A DNA stretch of 19,479 bases from Bacteroidales bacterium (GTDB lineage: Bacteria > Bacteroidota > Bacteroidia > Bacteroidales > VadinHA17): positions 1 to 19,479 of the forward strand of contig DOZA01000333.1 in assembly GCA_003518245.1 (NCBI GenBank), in the 5' to 3' direction. Positions 5,707-14,009 of this stretch are shown in pieces (position 1 is the stretch's first letter; every line of letters begins with the position of its first letter). The notes beneath the pieces are model-generated. The model was not told where the DNA came from and did not search any database. It saw only the letters and a program-made list of their open reading frames with translations. Position numbers and translations under genes: made by a program.

Positions 5707-7995
5707 ATGATTAGCAATTTATTCTGGATAGTTCCTGTTGCTTCAGTTACCGCGTTGCTTTTTGCCTGGATTTTCTTCAAGGGTATGATGAGAAAATCAG
5801 AAGGTACTGATAAGATGAAAGAGATAGCATTGTATGTCAGGGAAGGTGCAATGGCTTATATTAAGAGGCAATACAGGGTTGTAGCAATAGTATTTGTATT
5901 TCTGGTTATATTTCTTACCATTCTGGCACAGCTTGGGGTACAGAACCCATTTGTCCCGGTAGCATTCCTTACCGGGGGATTTTTTTCTGGTCTCTGTGGT
6001 TACCTTGGTATGCGTACGGCAACTTATGCTTCTGCCCGTACAACCCACGGGGCATCTCATTCGCTCAACCAGGGTTTAAAAATAGCTTTTCGTAGTGGAG
6101 CTGTTATGGGTCTGATTGTTGTGGGATTTGGCCTTCTAGATATTTCAGCCTGGTTTCTGATACTTACAAAAGCTGTATTTACTCCTGAGAATATGGAACA
6201 TGGTCTTCAATGGCTTGGTCTGACTTTTGTTCACGAAGGGACAACGGAACACCAGAAAATGGTTGAGATAACTACCACGATGCTTACCTTTGGTATGGGA
6301 GCATCCACCCAGGCTCTCTTTGCCCGTGTTGGCGGAGGTATTTACACAAAGGCTGCAGATGTTGGTGCCGATCTTGTTGGTAAGATTGAAGCGGGTATTC
6401 CTGAAGATGATCCGCGTAATCCTGCAACCATAGCTGATAATGTAGGTGATAATGTAGGTGATGTTGCAGGTATGGGTGCCGACCTATATGAATCATATGC
6501 AGGATCTATTCTGGCTACTGCTGCCCTTGGTGCGGCCCTGCCTTCATTGTCAAATGATGCGCAGGTAAAGGCCATAATAGCACCAATGATAGTGGCTGCT
6601 GTAGGTATAATATTGTCTATAGCAGGGATCTACATGGTTAGGTCAAAGGAATCGGCAACACAGAAGAATCTTCTTCATGCCCTCCTTCTGGGAACAGGAG
6701 GCAGTTCAGTGTTGATAATTGCTGTCATGGCCATTCTGGCATGGACAAACTGGATTACCTGGGGTGTTTTTGGATCTGTGATAGCAGGACTTCTTGCAGG
6801 TGTAATAATAGGGCAGAGCACCGAATATTTTACTTCCGATGAGTACAAACCTACCCGGGGCATAGCCAGGCAAACCCAGCAGGGGCCGGCCACCACTATT
6901 ATTGATGGTATTGCAGTGGGAATGTATTCAACATGGATACCGGTGGTAACTATAGTATTGGGTATTATTGCTGCTTTTGCATTTGCAGGAGGGTTTGCAA
7001 ATTTTGCCGATGGGGTTTACGGTATAGGCTTTGCCGCCGTAGGTATGTTATCTACCCTTGGTATTACACTGGCAACTGATGCTTTTGGCCCTATAGCTGA
7101 TAATGCCGGTGGTAATGCTGAAATGTCGGCTTTACCTCATGAGGTAAGGGAAAGAACAGATGCTCTTGATATGCTTGGTAATACCACTGCTGCTACAGGC
7201 AAAGGATTTGCTATAGGCTCAGCTGCATTAACGGCAATGGCCTTACTTGCAGCATATATGGAAGAAGTTAGGTTATGGCTGGGCAAACTGGCCAATCAGA
7301 GTATTGAAGGGTTTAAACAGATTGGTGATATATTGTTCTATACTGATTCAGTACCTGTGATTGAAGAAGGTCAGAAAGCTGTTCAGGTTGCTTCAGCTCA
7401 TATCGATGACTTTGTATCTGCATATGGCCTGTCACTGTTCAATCCACTGTTACTTGGGGGTATATTCCTGGGTGCCATGATGACTTTTGTTTTCTGTGCA
7501 ATGACAATGAAAGCTGTGGGGCGTGCTGCAGGTTCAATGGTTGATGAAGTAAGACGACAGTTTAAAGAGATACCTGGTATTATGGAAGGAAAGGCTACAC
7601 CTGAATATGCTAAATGTGTTGCTATTTCAACAAAAGGAGCACAGAGGGAAATGATCCTTCCTTCAATGCTGGCTATTATAGTGCCTATTGCCGTGGGTGT
7701 AATACTGGGCGTGGCAGGTGTTGTGGGCCTGCTCGTCGGGGGACTAACAACAGGGTTTACACTGGCTGTCATGCTGAATAATGCCGGAGGAGCATGGGAT
7801 AATGCTAAAAAATATATAGAAAAAGGCAATTACGGTGGTAAAGGCAGTGATTCACATCATGCAGGTGTTGTAGGCGATACAGTAGGTGATCCCTTTAAAG
7901 ATACATCAGGGCCATCACTTAATATACTTATCAAGCTAATGACAATGGTATCTGTTGTAATGGCCGGACTGACTGTTGCATACAGTATCTTATAA
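5707..7995 (+). CDS. hppA: K+-dependent membrane-bound pyrophosphatase (ion-pumping)
   Basis: A 762-residue integral membrane protein with about 16 hydrophobic segments. It couples hydrolysis of cytoplasmic pyrophosphate to pumping of H+ and/or Na+ out across the inner membrane. The substrate-site motifs are intact: DVGADLVGK (218-226) followed by EAGIPEDDPRNPATIADNVG and DNVGDNVGD (244-252); DAFGPIADNAGGNAEM; and near the C-terminus HHAGVVGDTVGDPFKDTSGPS. The K+ switch reads GNTTAATGKG with Ala495 and Gly498; K+-independent enzymes have Lys and Thr at these two places, so this one should need K+. K+-dependent enzymes include Na+ pumps, H+ pumps and dual Na+/H+ pumps (the last described in Bacteroides), and I cannot tell which applies. 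Residues about 519-575 form a long hydrophilic loop (LANQSIEGFKQIGD onward) between membrane spans. A good promoter lies upstream and the PLP enzyme gene follows after 9 bases. Confidence 0.96.
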   Translation: MISNLFWIVPVASVTALLFAWIFFKGMMRKSEGTDKMKEIALYVREGAMAYIKRQYRVVAIVFVFLVIFLTILAQLGVQNPFVPVAFLTGGFFSGLCGYLGMRTATYASARTTHGASHSLNQGLKIAFRSGAVMGLIVVGFGLLDISAWFLILTKAVFTPENMEHGLQWLGLTFVHEGTTEHQKMVEITTTMLTFGMGASTQALFARVGGGIYTKAADVGADLVGKIEAGIPEDDPRNPATIADNVGDNVGDVAGMGADLYESYAGSILATAALGAALPSLSNDAQVKAIIAPMIVAAVGIILSIAGIYMVRSKESATQKNLLHALLLGTGGSSVLIIAVMAILAWTNWITWGVFGSVIAGLLAGVIIGQSTEYFTSDEYKPTRGIARQTQQGPATTIIDGIAVGMYSTWIPVVTIVLGIIAAFAFAGGFANFADGVYGIGFAAVGMLSTLGITLATDAFGPIADNAGGNAEMSALPHEVRERTDALDMLGNTTAATGKGFAIGSAALTAMALLAAYMEEVRLWLGKLANQSIEGFKQIGDILFYTDSVPVIEEGQKAVQVASAHIDDFVSAYGLSLFNPLLLGGIFLGAMMTFVFCAMTMKAVGRAAGSMVDEVRRQFKEIPGIMEGKATPEYAKCVAISTKGAQREMILPSMLAIIVPIAVGVILGVAGVVGLLVGGLTTGFTLAVMLNNAGGAWDNAKKYIEKGNYGGKGSDSHHAGVVGDTVGDPFKDTSGPSLNILIKLMTMVSVVMAGLTVAYSIL

Positions 7996-8004
7996 TTAAA
8001 CTGA

Positions 8005-8958
8005 ATGAATGAACTGACTATTCCCGGACTACCTGATATAGAAAGTGCTTATGAAAGAATAAAGCCTTATGTGCATAAAACACCCGTATATACTTCGTCC
8101 GGGTTGAATGAAATTTTTGGGGCCCGGCTTTATTTTAAATGTGAGAATTTTCAAAAGGTAGGAGCATTCAAATTCAGGGGAGCCACCAATGCAGTATTTT
8201 TATTGAGTGAACAGGATATAAGCAGTGGGCTGATAACACATTCATCAGGTAACCATGCAGCTGCTCTTGCTCTTGCTGCCAGGATGCGCGGAGCAAAAGC
8301 TTATATCGTGATGCCTTACAATTCACCAAGGGTAAAAAAAAGAGCAGTTGCCGGTTATGGAGCTGAAATAAGATACTGTGAACCTGATCTTAAGGCAAGG
8401 GAAGATACAACCAGTGAAATAATCAAACAAACAGGAGCAACCTTTATCCATGCTTATGATAACTATTATGTTATATGTGGACAGGGAACAACGGGTTATG
8501 AGCTGATAAGTGATTATCCCGACCTGGATGTGGTTATCGGACCTGTGGGAGGTGGTGGGTTGATGAGCGGCATAGCAATAGCCGTAAAAGGACTGAAGCC
8601 TGACATAAAGGTGCTTGGTGCTGAGCCACTTGGAGCTGACGATGCATACAGATCATTGAAGTCGGGTAAGCATATTCCACATCATAATCCTGATACAATA
8701 GCTGATGGATTGCTTACAACTTTGAGCAAAAGGACATTTACAATCTTAAGTGAAAAACTGGATGATATCTTCACTGTATCCGAAGGCAGTATTATCAAAT
8801 GTATGCAGCTTATATGGGAAAGGATGAAAATAATCGTTGAACCATCATCTGCTGTAAGCCTTGCTGTCGTATCAGAAAACCCGGGTATCTTTAAAGGCCT
8901 TAAGGTTGGGCTGATATTGTCAGGAGGCAATGTTGACCTGAAGAATCTACCCTTTTAA
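8005..8958 (+). CDS. PLP-dependent serine racemase / threonine dehydratase-like enzyme
   Basis: A 317-residue fold-type II PLP enzyme without the C-terminal regulatory domain of biosynthetic IlvA. Lys56 in GAFKFRGA is the Schiff-base lysine, and the GGGG phosphate loop is at 182-185. SSGNH (80-84) has Ser81 where eukaryotic serine racemase has its second catalytic base (Ser84 in human). Glu207, Ala211 and Asp213 in AEPLGADDAY match the serine racemase divalent-metal site. DDIFTVSE, WERMK, EPSSAV and LSGGNVDL also resemble serine racemase. Established relatives with these features include serine racemase, threo-3-hydroxyaspartate dehydratase and catabolic Thr/Ser dehydratase, so expected products are D-serine and/or a 2-oxo acid plus ammonia. 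The choice among them is inference. The ATG lies 9 bases after the hppA stop, suggesting co-transcription, and the 3' end overlaps the convergent EEP gene by 4 bases. Confidence 0.87.
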   Translation: MNELTIPGLPDIESAYERIKPYVHKTPVYTSSGLNEIFGARLYFKCENFQKVGAFKFRGATNAVFLLSEQDISSGLITHSSGNHAAALALAARMRGAKAYIVMPYNSPRVKKRAVAGYGAEIRYCEPDLKAREDTTSEIIKQTGATFIHAYDNYYVICGQGTTGYELISDYPDLDVVIGPVGGGGLMSGIAIAVKGLKPDIKVLGAEPLGADDAYRSLKSGKHIPHHNPDTIADGLLTTLSKRTFTILSEKLDDIFTVSEGSIIKCMQLIWERMKIIVEPSSAVSLAVVSENPGIFKGLKVGLILSGGNVDLKNLPF

Positions 8959-10028
8959 TCGCTTATCCTGAAATAAGCTTTCACGGGGTAATGATCTGAG
9001 TATTTTATCCTGTCAGTTTCATAGCCGCTTGAAATAATCCTGCTGTCAAAAAGGATATAGTCTATACGGTTGGGAGGGTATTTACCTTTATAGGTAAACC
9101 CGGCACCACTGCCCGATTCAACAAATGCATCCTTTAATCCTTTTCTTATCTTTCTGTAAGTATAGGATATGGGAGTGTCATTAAAATCACCACACACAAT
9201 AACAGGGTAAGGGGATGAGTTGATATGATCCTTAACAATACAGGCCTGCTGTCCCCGTTGTGCGAATCCCTTCTTCAAGGAAAAGGAGAGATTCCTTAAA
9301 TCCTTCATCGTATCATTTTGGTCTCCGTTATATATTTCTTCCAGGAAAGATTTCTCCATGCGCCTGAGTTTAAATGACTGCAGGTGATTATTATATACCC
9401 TGAAGGTGTCAGCTGCAATTAATATGTCGGTGTATATTGACAGACTTCCGGAATTAGGATGAAGAATATCACCGCTGCCTACGATGGGGAACTTTGTCAA
9501 CGTCACTATACCATATTGGCGATCATCTTTTATGGTTACAAATTTTGTGTGGACATAATAATTCTTATTGACCGGTTTTATAAAATCTTTTTTCATTTCC
9601 GAAACAGGGCCATTAATATAAAACTCCTGTAAACATAAAATATCGGGATTATTAGATCGCAGGTAATTAATAATGTCCTGCTCACTGTTACTTTCACTGT
9701 CGTAATGATTAAAGAGCCTGATATTGTATGTCAGAAGCTTAAAATCATATTCACCTGTTTCATTATTTCTTAACCGTATATAGTTGTTGAAATGATTCAA
9801 ACCGATAATTATTACAAGGGCTGAAATAATTATTTCCCACCTGAAATTAAGAGCCCAGATAATTATAAAAATAACATTAACCAGCAATAAGTAGGGGTAT
9901 GCAAGCCCAAAGAAAGCAGGAAAAGCAATTTTTACCGGGCTAATAACAACAGATGAATATGCTATCAATAAAGAAAGTGCAACAAGGATGTTAAGGGGGA
10001 ATAATATTTTTCTAGTTACTTTTTTCAA
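8955..10028 (-). CDS. Membrane-anchored endonuclease/exonuclease/phosphatase (EEP) family protein
   Basis: A 357-residue protein. Three hydrophobic segments (about 9-30, 37-62 and 64-78) anchor it in the inner membrane; after a short charged linker the EEP fold runs from about 95 to 355. The Mg2+-dependent phosphodiesterase residues are in place: Asn102 in LLTYNIR, Glu135 in LCLQEF, Asn214-His215 in YNNHLQS, Asp281 and Asn283 in CGDFND, Asp323 in RIDYILFD, and Asp345-His346 in YSDHYPV. The fold covers nucleases, sphingomyelinases and phosphoinositide phosphatases, so the substrate is unknown; the membrane anchor would allow a lipid or an extracytoplasmic phosphodiester. It is the last gene of an operon with two rhomboid proteases (29-base gap), a neighbourhood I recall from other Bacteroidota. 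Its 3' end overlaps the convergent PLP-enzyme gene by 4 bases. Confidence 0.88.
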   Translation of the reverse strand: MKKVTRKILFPLNILVALSLLIAYSSVVISPVKIAFPAFFGLAYPYLLLVNVIFIIIWALNFRWEIIISALVIIIGLNHFNNYIRLRNNETGEYDFKLLTYNIRLFNHYDSESNSEQDIINYLRSNNPDILCLQEFYINGPVSEMKKDFIKPVNKNYYVHTKFVTIKDDRQYGIVTLTKFPIVGSGDILHPNSGSLSIYTDILIAADTFRVYNNHLQSFKLRRMEKSFLEEIYNGDQNDTMKDLRNLSFSLKKGFAQRGQQACIVKDHINSSPYPVIVCGDFNDTPISYTYRKIRKGLKDAFVESGSGAGFTYKGKYPPNRIDYILFDSRIISSGYETDRIKYSDHYPVKAYFRISD

Positions 10029-10057
10029 TGTTTATATAATTACTGGCTGGATAGGGT

Positions 10058-10939
10058 TTATTTCTGGCTTTCCTTAAACAGTATTTCCTTTTCTTCTTTA
10101 GTAAGGCTGTCATACCCTCCTTTAGATATTTTTTCAAGTATCCTGTTTATCTGCTCATGGTGGTCGGTTTTCATTTTGTTATACTCTATATCGGTCATAG
10201 GTTTTTTGTAGGATACTTTCATCTTCTTACGTGGTTTGAACCAGGTTGCAATTCCATCAATGATGTTGCTAACCCATTTTCCGGTGTCTTTACCTTGTTT
10301 GTACCTGATGGCATAAATATAACCAAAGATAGCGCCACCTATATGAGCTATTTTACCTCCTGTATTAACTGAAAAATCAAAGATAGATGTAAGCAGAAAA
10401 ATGCCAAGGGCTATATATTTTATCTTTACTCGTCCTATAAGGAAGAGGTGTACTGAATAATCAGGAACATAGGCTGCTGTTGCCACAACTATTGCTATAA
10501 CAGATGCTGAAGCCCCGAGAGCGATAGAAACATGTATAACCTCGGAGAAGGCTGGGAATATATTGAATGATAATATATAAAGCAGGGCACCTGAAAGTCC
10601 TCCAAGGATATAAACCGAGACAATCTTTTTCTGATCAAAATAATCACTGAAGATCCTTCCAAACCAGTAAAGCCATAACATGTTAAAAAGAAGATGAAAG
10701 AATCCTTCATGAAGGAACATATAGGTCAGGATAGTCCATGGCCTGATTAATAGGTTTGAAGATGAAGCGGGTACAGCAAGAAATTCGACTACTGAAGAAG
10801 ATATGGAAGGGTTATTGGAAAGTACCGATATTATTTGAAGCACAGCCATTACGATAAAGACAGCTGCATTAATATAAATCAGCTTCAACAGGTTTGTCCC
10901 TTTCCTGAATTGATCTTTCAGATCGCCTATAATCGTCAT
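10058..10939 (-). CDS. Rhomboid-family intramembrane serine protease with C-terminal cytoplasmic tail
   Basis: A 293-residue protein with six hydrophobic segments in residues 20-212, then a charged cytoplasmic tail of about 80 residues. Rhomboids cut single-pass membrane proteins within the bilayer. The catalytic serine is Ser144 in LGASAS (the usual GxSG has Ala instead of the last Gly), paired with His199 in IAHIGG. The HxxxN motif of segment 2 is H82-LLF-N86, and FGR follows it. The tail ends in SLTKEEKEILFKES, a helical segment I recall at the end of many Bacteroidota rhomboids. The ATG overlaps the previous rhomboid's stop by one base (TGATG), so translation of the two is probably coupled. 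The substrate is unknown. Confidence 0.88.
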   Translation of the reverse strand: MTIIGDLKDQFRKGTNLLKLIYINAAVFIVMAVLQIISVLSNNPSISSSVVEFLAVPASSSNLLIRPWTILTYMFLHEGFFHLLFNMLWLYWFGRIFSDYFDQKKIVSVYILGGLSGALLYILSFNIFPAFSEVIHVSIALGASASVIAIVVATAAYVPDYSVHLFLIGRVKIKYIALGIFLLTSIFDFSVNTGGKIAHIGGAIFGYIYAIRYKQGKDTGKWVSNIIDGIATWFKPRKKMKVSYKKPMTDIEYNKMKTDHHEQINRILEKISKGGYDSLTKEEKEILFKESQK

Positions 10940-11682
10940 CAGTAAAGAGTATTAGTTGTTTTTTTCCATATTCTTATCAGGATGTATCCAAAAATCATAC
11001 CGCCCAGGTGTGCAGCATGTGCTATATTACTTCCGGGCTGAGTGATTGCAAGGTAAAGTTCGAGGCCTCCGTAAATTATTACCAGCCATTTGGCCTTAAT
11101 GGGTATAGGAGGGAAGAGAAGCATAAGCTGGGTATTGGGGAATAGAACACCAAAGGCAAGCAATATACCGAACACTGCTCCTGAAGCACCGACAGTAGGG
11201 ATATTTAACAAGACGTTTACCTGTTGCATATCAGGATCAGTGAAAATCCTGCCGCTCCGCATTATTTCAGATCCTCTCTCAAGAACCATCTGCAGCTGTT
11301 CGGGGCTGATATTACCAACCAGCCTGGCATATTGTATACCTATTACTGCTTCATGGGTTAGAGCTGCACCCAGACCACTCACAAAATAATATATAAAGAA
11401 ACGTTTCGGACCCCATACCGACTCAAGCACGCGGCCAAACATAAAAAGGGCAAACATATTAAAAAAGAGGTGAGCAAAGCCACCGTGCATAAACATATGC
11501 GTAATTACCTGGTAAGGTTTGAACTGTGCCGATTTGGGGAAATAGAGTCCGAGTGCCCCATTAAGATCTATATTAAAGACACCAGCAGCGGTATAAAGAG
11601 CAAGAAGCATTAACACATTTATCAGTATAAGGTTCTTTACCACTGGTGGTATACCTGAAAATCCTCTGCCAAAAGTATACAT
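10939..11682 (-). CDS. Rhomboid-family intramembrane serine protease
   Basis: A 247-residue compact rhomboid, first gene of the rhomboid-rhomboid-EEP operon. The active-site pair is Ser167 in the canonical GASG and His225 in AHLGG, and the HxxxN motif H71-LFF-N75 sits in segment 2 followed by FGR. A periplasm-facing insertion (about 111-160, including SPEQLQMVLERG) lies between the segments before the serine helix and is unusually polar. The protein ends shortly after the last membrane span, unlike the next rhomboid, which has a long tail. The TGA stop shares a base with the next ATG. The upstream spacer (11683-11833) is AT-rich and has only a near match to a -7 box (CTATTTTG on the minus strand, 11732-11739), so I do not call a promoter. 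Confidence 0.9.
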   Translation of the reverse strand: MYTFGRGFSGIPPVVKNLILINVLMLLALYTAAGVFNIDLNGALGLYFPKSAQFKPYQVITHMFMHGGFAHLFFNMFALFMFGRVLESVWGPKRFFIYYFVSGLGAALTHEAVIGIQYARLVGNISPEQLQMVLERGSEIMRSGRIFTDPDMQQVNVLLNIPTVGASGAVFGILLAFGVLFPNTQLMLLFPPIPIKAKWLVIIYGGLELYLAITQPGSNIAHAAHLGGMIFGYILIRIWKKTTNTLY

Positions 11683-11833
11683 ATATTATTTCCGTTATAC
11701 AGTTGTTTTTTTGATATAACAATAGTCAAGCCAAAATAGTTAATAATAAATTAAATCCGACATATTGTCATCTCTTTAATCTGTTATTTACTCATTTAGT
11801 TGAATGGTTCTCCTGATCTGCGCTATCTTCTTT

Positions 11834-13660
11834 TTACTTCAATCTTTTTTCCAGTTCCTCCAGGTTAATGATACTTATTATTGTCTTGCCCGTGGGTGAG
11901 TAGTTTGGGTTTTTAGACTGGAATAATTTATTTACAAGTCCGGTTATTTCTGGCATTTCAAGTGTCCTGCCGTATGGAACTGCGGCTGCTCTTGACATAC
12001 AAATTGCAATTTTCTCCCTGTTACTTTCCCCGGGTTTTTTTTCTGTTGACTTGTATTGTTCAAGAATTATCTCGAGCATTTCCCTGGGATCCTCATTCAT
12101 GCTGTCAGAAGGTTGTGAATTAATTGATATTGTATTATTTCCAAGATAGCGTATGTCGAGGCCACAATATTTTATTTCTTCTTCGATTTCCGAAAGCAGA
12201 GCAATGTCTGCCTGATCTAATTCAAGTGTTTTAGGGAAAAGGCTTTTTTGTGCCACAACAGAATCATTCTGGAGCGCATTTATAAATTTTTCATAAAGTA
12301 TTCTCTCGTGGGCTCTTTTCTGGTCGATAACCATAAGCCCTAACTTAACCGAGCATACGATATATTTATTTCTTACCTGGAATATTTTTTCATGTATTAT
12401 TAGGTCTGTTCCATCATTATCATCCTTTTTTTGTCCGAGGATAATTTGTTCTGAAGAAGATCCTTCCATACCAGCATACAGTTTTTCCCAGCCTGAAAGG
12501 TTAGAATCTCTTTCTTTCCGGTATGTTTTCTTCAAATCATTATAGTTCTCTTCATCACGGAAGGGGTTAAAACCGGTATTGATGTCAATAACTGGCATTT
12601 TAGCGGGCCCTTTGCCGGATGGAGGGATATCAATTATCCCTTCATTTTCAAAATCAAGAGATGGGACAATATTGAATTTACCGAGGCTCTCCCTTACTGA
12701 TGCATTTAAAATCTGCCATATAATCCTTTCATTCTCAAATTTTATCTCTGTTTTTGTAGGGTGTATATTTACATCTATGGTTGATGGGTCGGCGTTCATG
12801 AAGATAAAGTATGCAGGGACAGACTCGGGTTGGAGGATTTTTTCATATGCTTTCATTATTGCCTTATGCAGGTATGCATGGCGCATATATCTGTTGTTGA
12901 TGAAAAAAAACTGCTCTCCGTAAGTTTTCCTTGCATTTTCAGGTTTCCCGATGAATCCGCTGATTTTAACCAGGCTGGTTTCCGTATTTATACTGATGAG
13001 GTTCTGGTTCATGCTTTTGCCGAAAACAGCAATTATCCTCTGTCTTTCGTTTGATGGAGGCAGGTTGAATATCTCTTTATCATTATGGTGTAATGAAAAC
13101 CTGGTACCGGGATGGGCTATGACTACTCTCTGAAACTCATTAATAATATGCCGCATTTCGGTAGATGCAGTCTTAAGGAATTTCCTTCTGGCTGGGACAT
13201 TATAAAAGAGATTTTTTACGGCAATATTTGAGCCGGGTGCACAGCTTACAGGCTCCTGGAGCTCAACCTTTGAGCCATTTATTTTTAATAAAGTGCCTAT
13301 ATCATTGTCATGCTGTCGTGTTTTCATTTCAACCATAGCCACAGCAGCTATTGAAGCCAGGGCTTCACCCCTGAATCCCTTGGTGCTTATGGCAAAAAGG
13401 TCTTCGGCAGTATTTATTTTCGAAGTTGCATGACGCTCAAAACTAAGCCTGCAATCGGTCTCAGACATACCAATACCATTGTCAATTACCTGGACAAGAG
13501 AACTTCCGGCATCCTTGATTATTACCCTGATATTTTTACTGTCAGCATCAACCGAGTTTTCCATCAGTTCCTTAACCAGTGAAGCAGGTCTTTGTATAAC
13601 TTCACCTGCTGCTATCTGGTTTGCTACAGAGTCTGGAAGAAGCTTGATTATGTCTGGCAT
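11834..13660 (-). CDS. mutL: DNA mismatch repair protein MutL
   Basis: A 608-residue MutL. The N-terminal GHKL ATPase is intact: IAAGEVIQRPASLVKELMENSVDA (motif I with the catalytic Glu), DNGIGM (motif II), and FERHATSKI followed by STKGFRGEALASI (motif III), then the transducer domain with HPTKTEIKF. After a variable linker (about 335-420) the C-terminal dimerisation domain spans about 430-608. MutL links MutS mismatch recognition to downstream strand incision and excision. The place of the MutL endonuclease motif DQHA(x)2E(x)4E reads DQKRAHERILYE (446-457), so its His and Ala are replaced, and the C-terminal CPHGRP block reads SPTGKT; the nuclease metal site therefore looks incomplete. A small membrane-protein gene precedes it, 12 bases between stop and start. 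Confidence 0.97.
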   Translation of the reverse strand: MPDIIKLLPDSVANQIAAGEVIQRPASLVKELMENSVDADSKNIRVIIKDAGSSLVQVIDNGIGMSETDCRLSFERHATSKINTAEDLFAISTKGFRGEALASIAAVAMVEMKTRQHDNDIGTLLKINGSKVELQEPVSCAPGSNIAVKNLFYNVPARRKFLKTASTEMRHIINEFQRVVIAHPGTRFSLHHNDKEIFNLPPSNERQRIIAVFGKSMNQNLISINTETSLVKISGFIGKPENARKTYGEQFFFINNRYMRHAYLHKAIMKAYEKILQPESVPAYFIFMNADPSTIDVNIHPTKTEIKFENERIIWQILNASVRESLGKFNIVPSLDFENEGIIDIPPSGKGPAKMPVIDINTGFNPFRDEENYNDLKKTYRKERDSNLSGWEKLYAGMEGSSSEQIILGQKKDDNDGTDLIIHEKIFQVRNKYIVCSVKLGLMVIDQKRAHERILYEKFINALQNDSVVAQKSLFPKTLELDQADIALLSEIEEEIKYCGLDIRYLGNNTISINSQPSDSMNEDPREMLEIILEQYKSTEKKPGESNREKIAICMSRAAAVPYGRTLEMPEITGLVNKLFQSKNPNYSPTGKTIISIINLEELEKRLK

Positions 13661-13672
13661 TAAAAATAGGGT

Positions 13673-13963
13673 TTAGAGGTAGAAGAATACATAAGCAATG
13701 AGGAAAAGAACCAGGGCAATAACAATCACACGGATCAATGTGTACCTCTGCACTCTTGTTTTGTTCTGCCGAAAATAATTACTCATAGATCCACGTGTTA
13801 TCCTTGGAATATATTCTCCATCGCTTTCTTCTTTTATTCCCATCTCAGCTTTTATCCGGCGCTCTCTTTCCTCCCTCATTTCCTTCTCAGAGTCATAATA
13901 CATGGGAGTGTAATTAAAACCCCGTGGCTTAAATTGCTTGAAAAAGCTTGGTATTCCGGCCAT
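13673..13963 (-). CDS. Small single-pass membrane protein upstream of mutL (conserved hypothetical)
   Basis: A 96-residue protein. I chose the ATG at 13963 rather than the in-frame start at 13981 because a -7 box covers 13979-13986, so the longer start would not be on the transcript; MAGIPSFFKQFKPRGFNYTP also resembles the usual beginning of this Bacteroidota family as I recall it. The N-terminal half is basic, with FNYTPMYYDSEKEMREERER (17-36), probably helical and cytoplasmic; residues 75-96 form one hydrophobic span ending in YVFFYL. No enzymatic motif is visible. Function unknown. Its stop is 12 bases before the mutL start, so the two share a transcript, but a membrane role in mismatch repair is not implied. 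Confidence 0.75.
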   Translation of the reverse strand: MAGIPSFFKQFKPRGFNYTPMYYDSEKEMREERERRIKAEMGIKEESDGEYIPRITRGSMSNYFRQNKTRVQRYTLIRVIVIALVLFLIAYVFFYL

Positions 13964-13978
13964 GGTAAATATTTTTTG

Positions 13979-14009
13979 CAAAGATACTAATTATCCCCCA
14001 GTCTTTCAA
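13979..14009 (-). promoter_or_regulatory. Bacteroidota-type promoter for the small-protein-mutL operon
   Basis: On the minus strand a -33 TTG (14009-14007) is followed by a 20-base spacer and the -7 box TATCTTTG (13986-13979). Both the sequence (TAnnTTTG) and spacing fit the Bacteroidota housekeeping promoter. The RNA would start near 13973, about 10 bases before the ATG at 13963. The -33 box lies inside the last codons and stop of the K+ channel gene. Confidence 0.68.

Noticed and set aside
7398..7829. A 143-codon open frame on the minus strand inside hppA
   Set aside because: It is antisense to highly conserved pyrophosphatase coding sequence, its Pro/Thr/Ser-rich product fits no family, and it lacks a promoter box.
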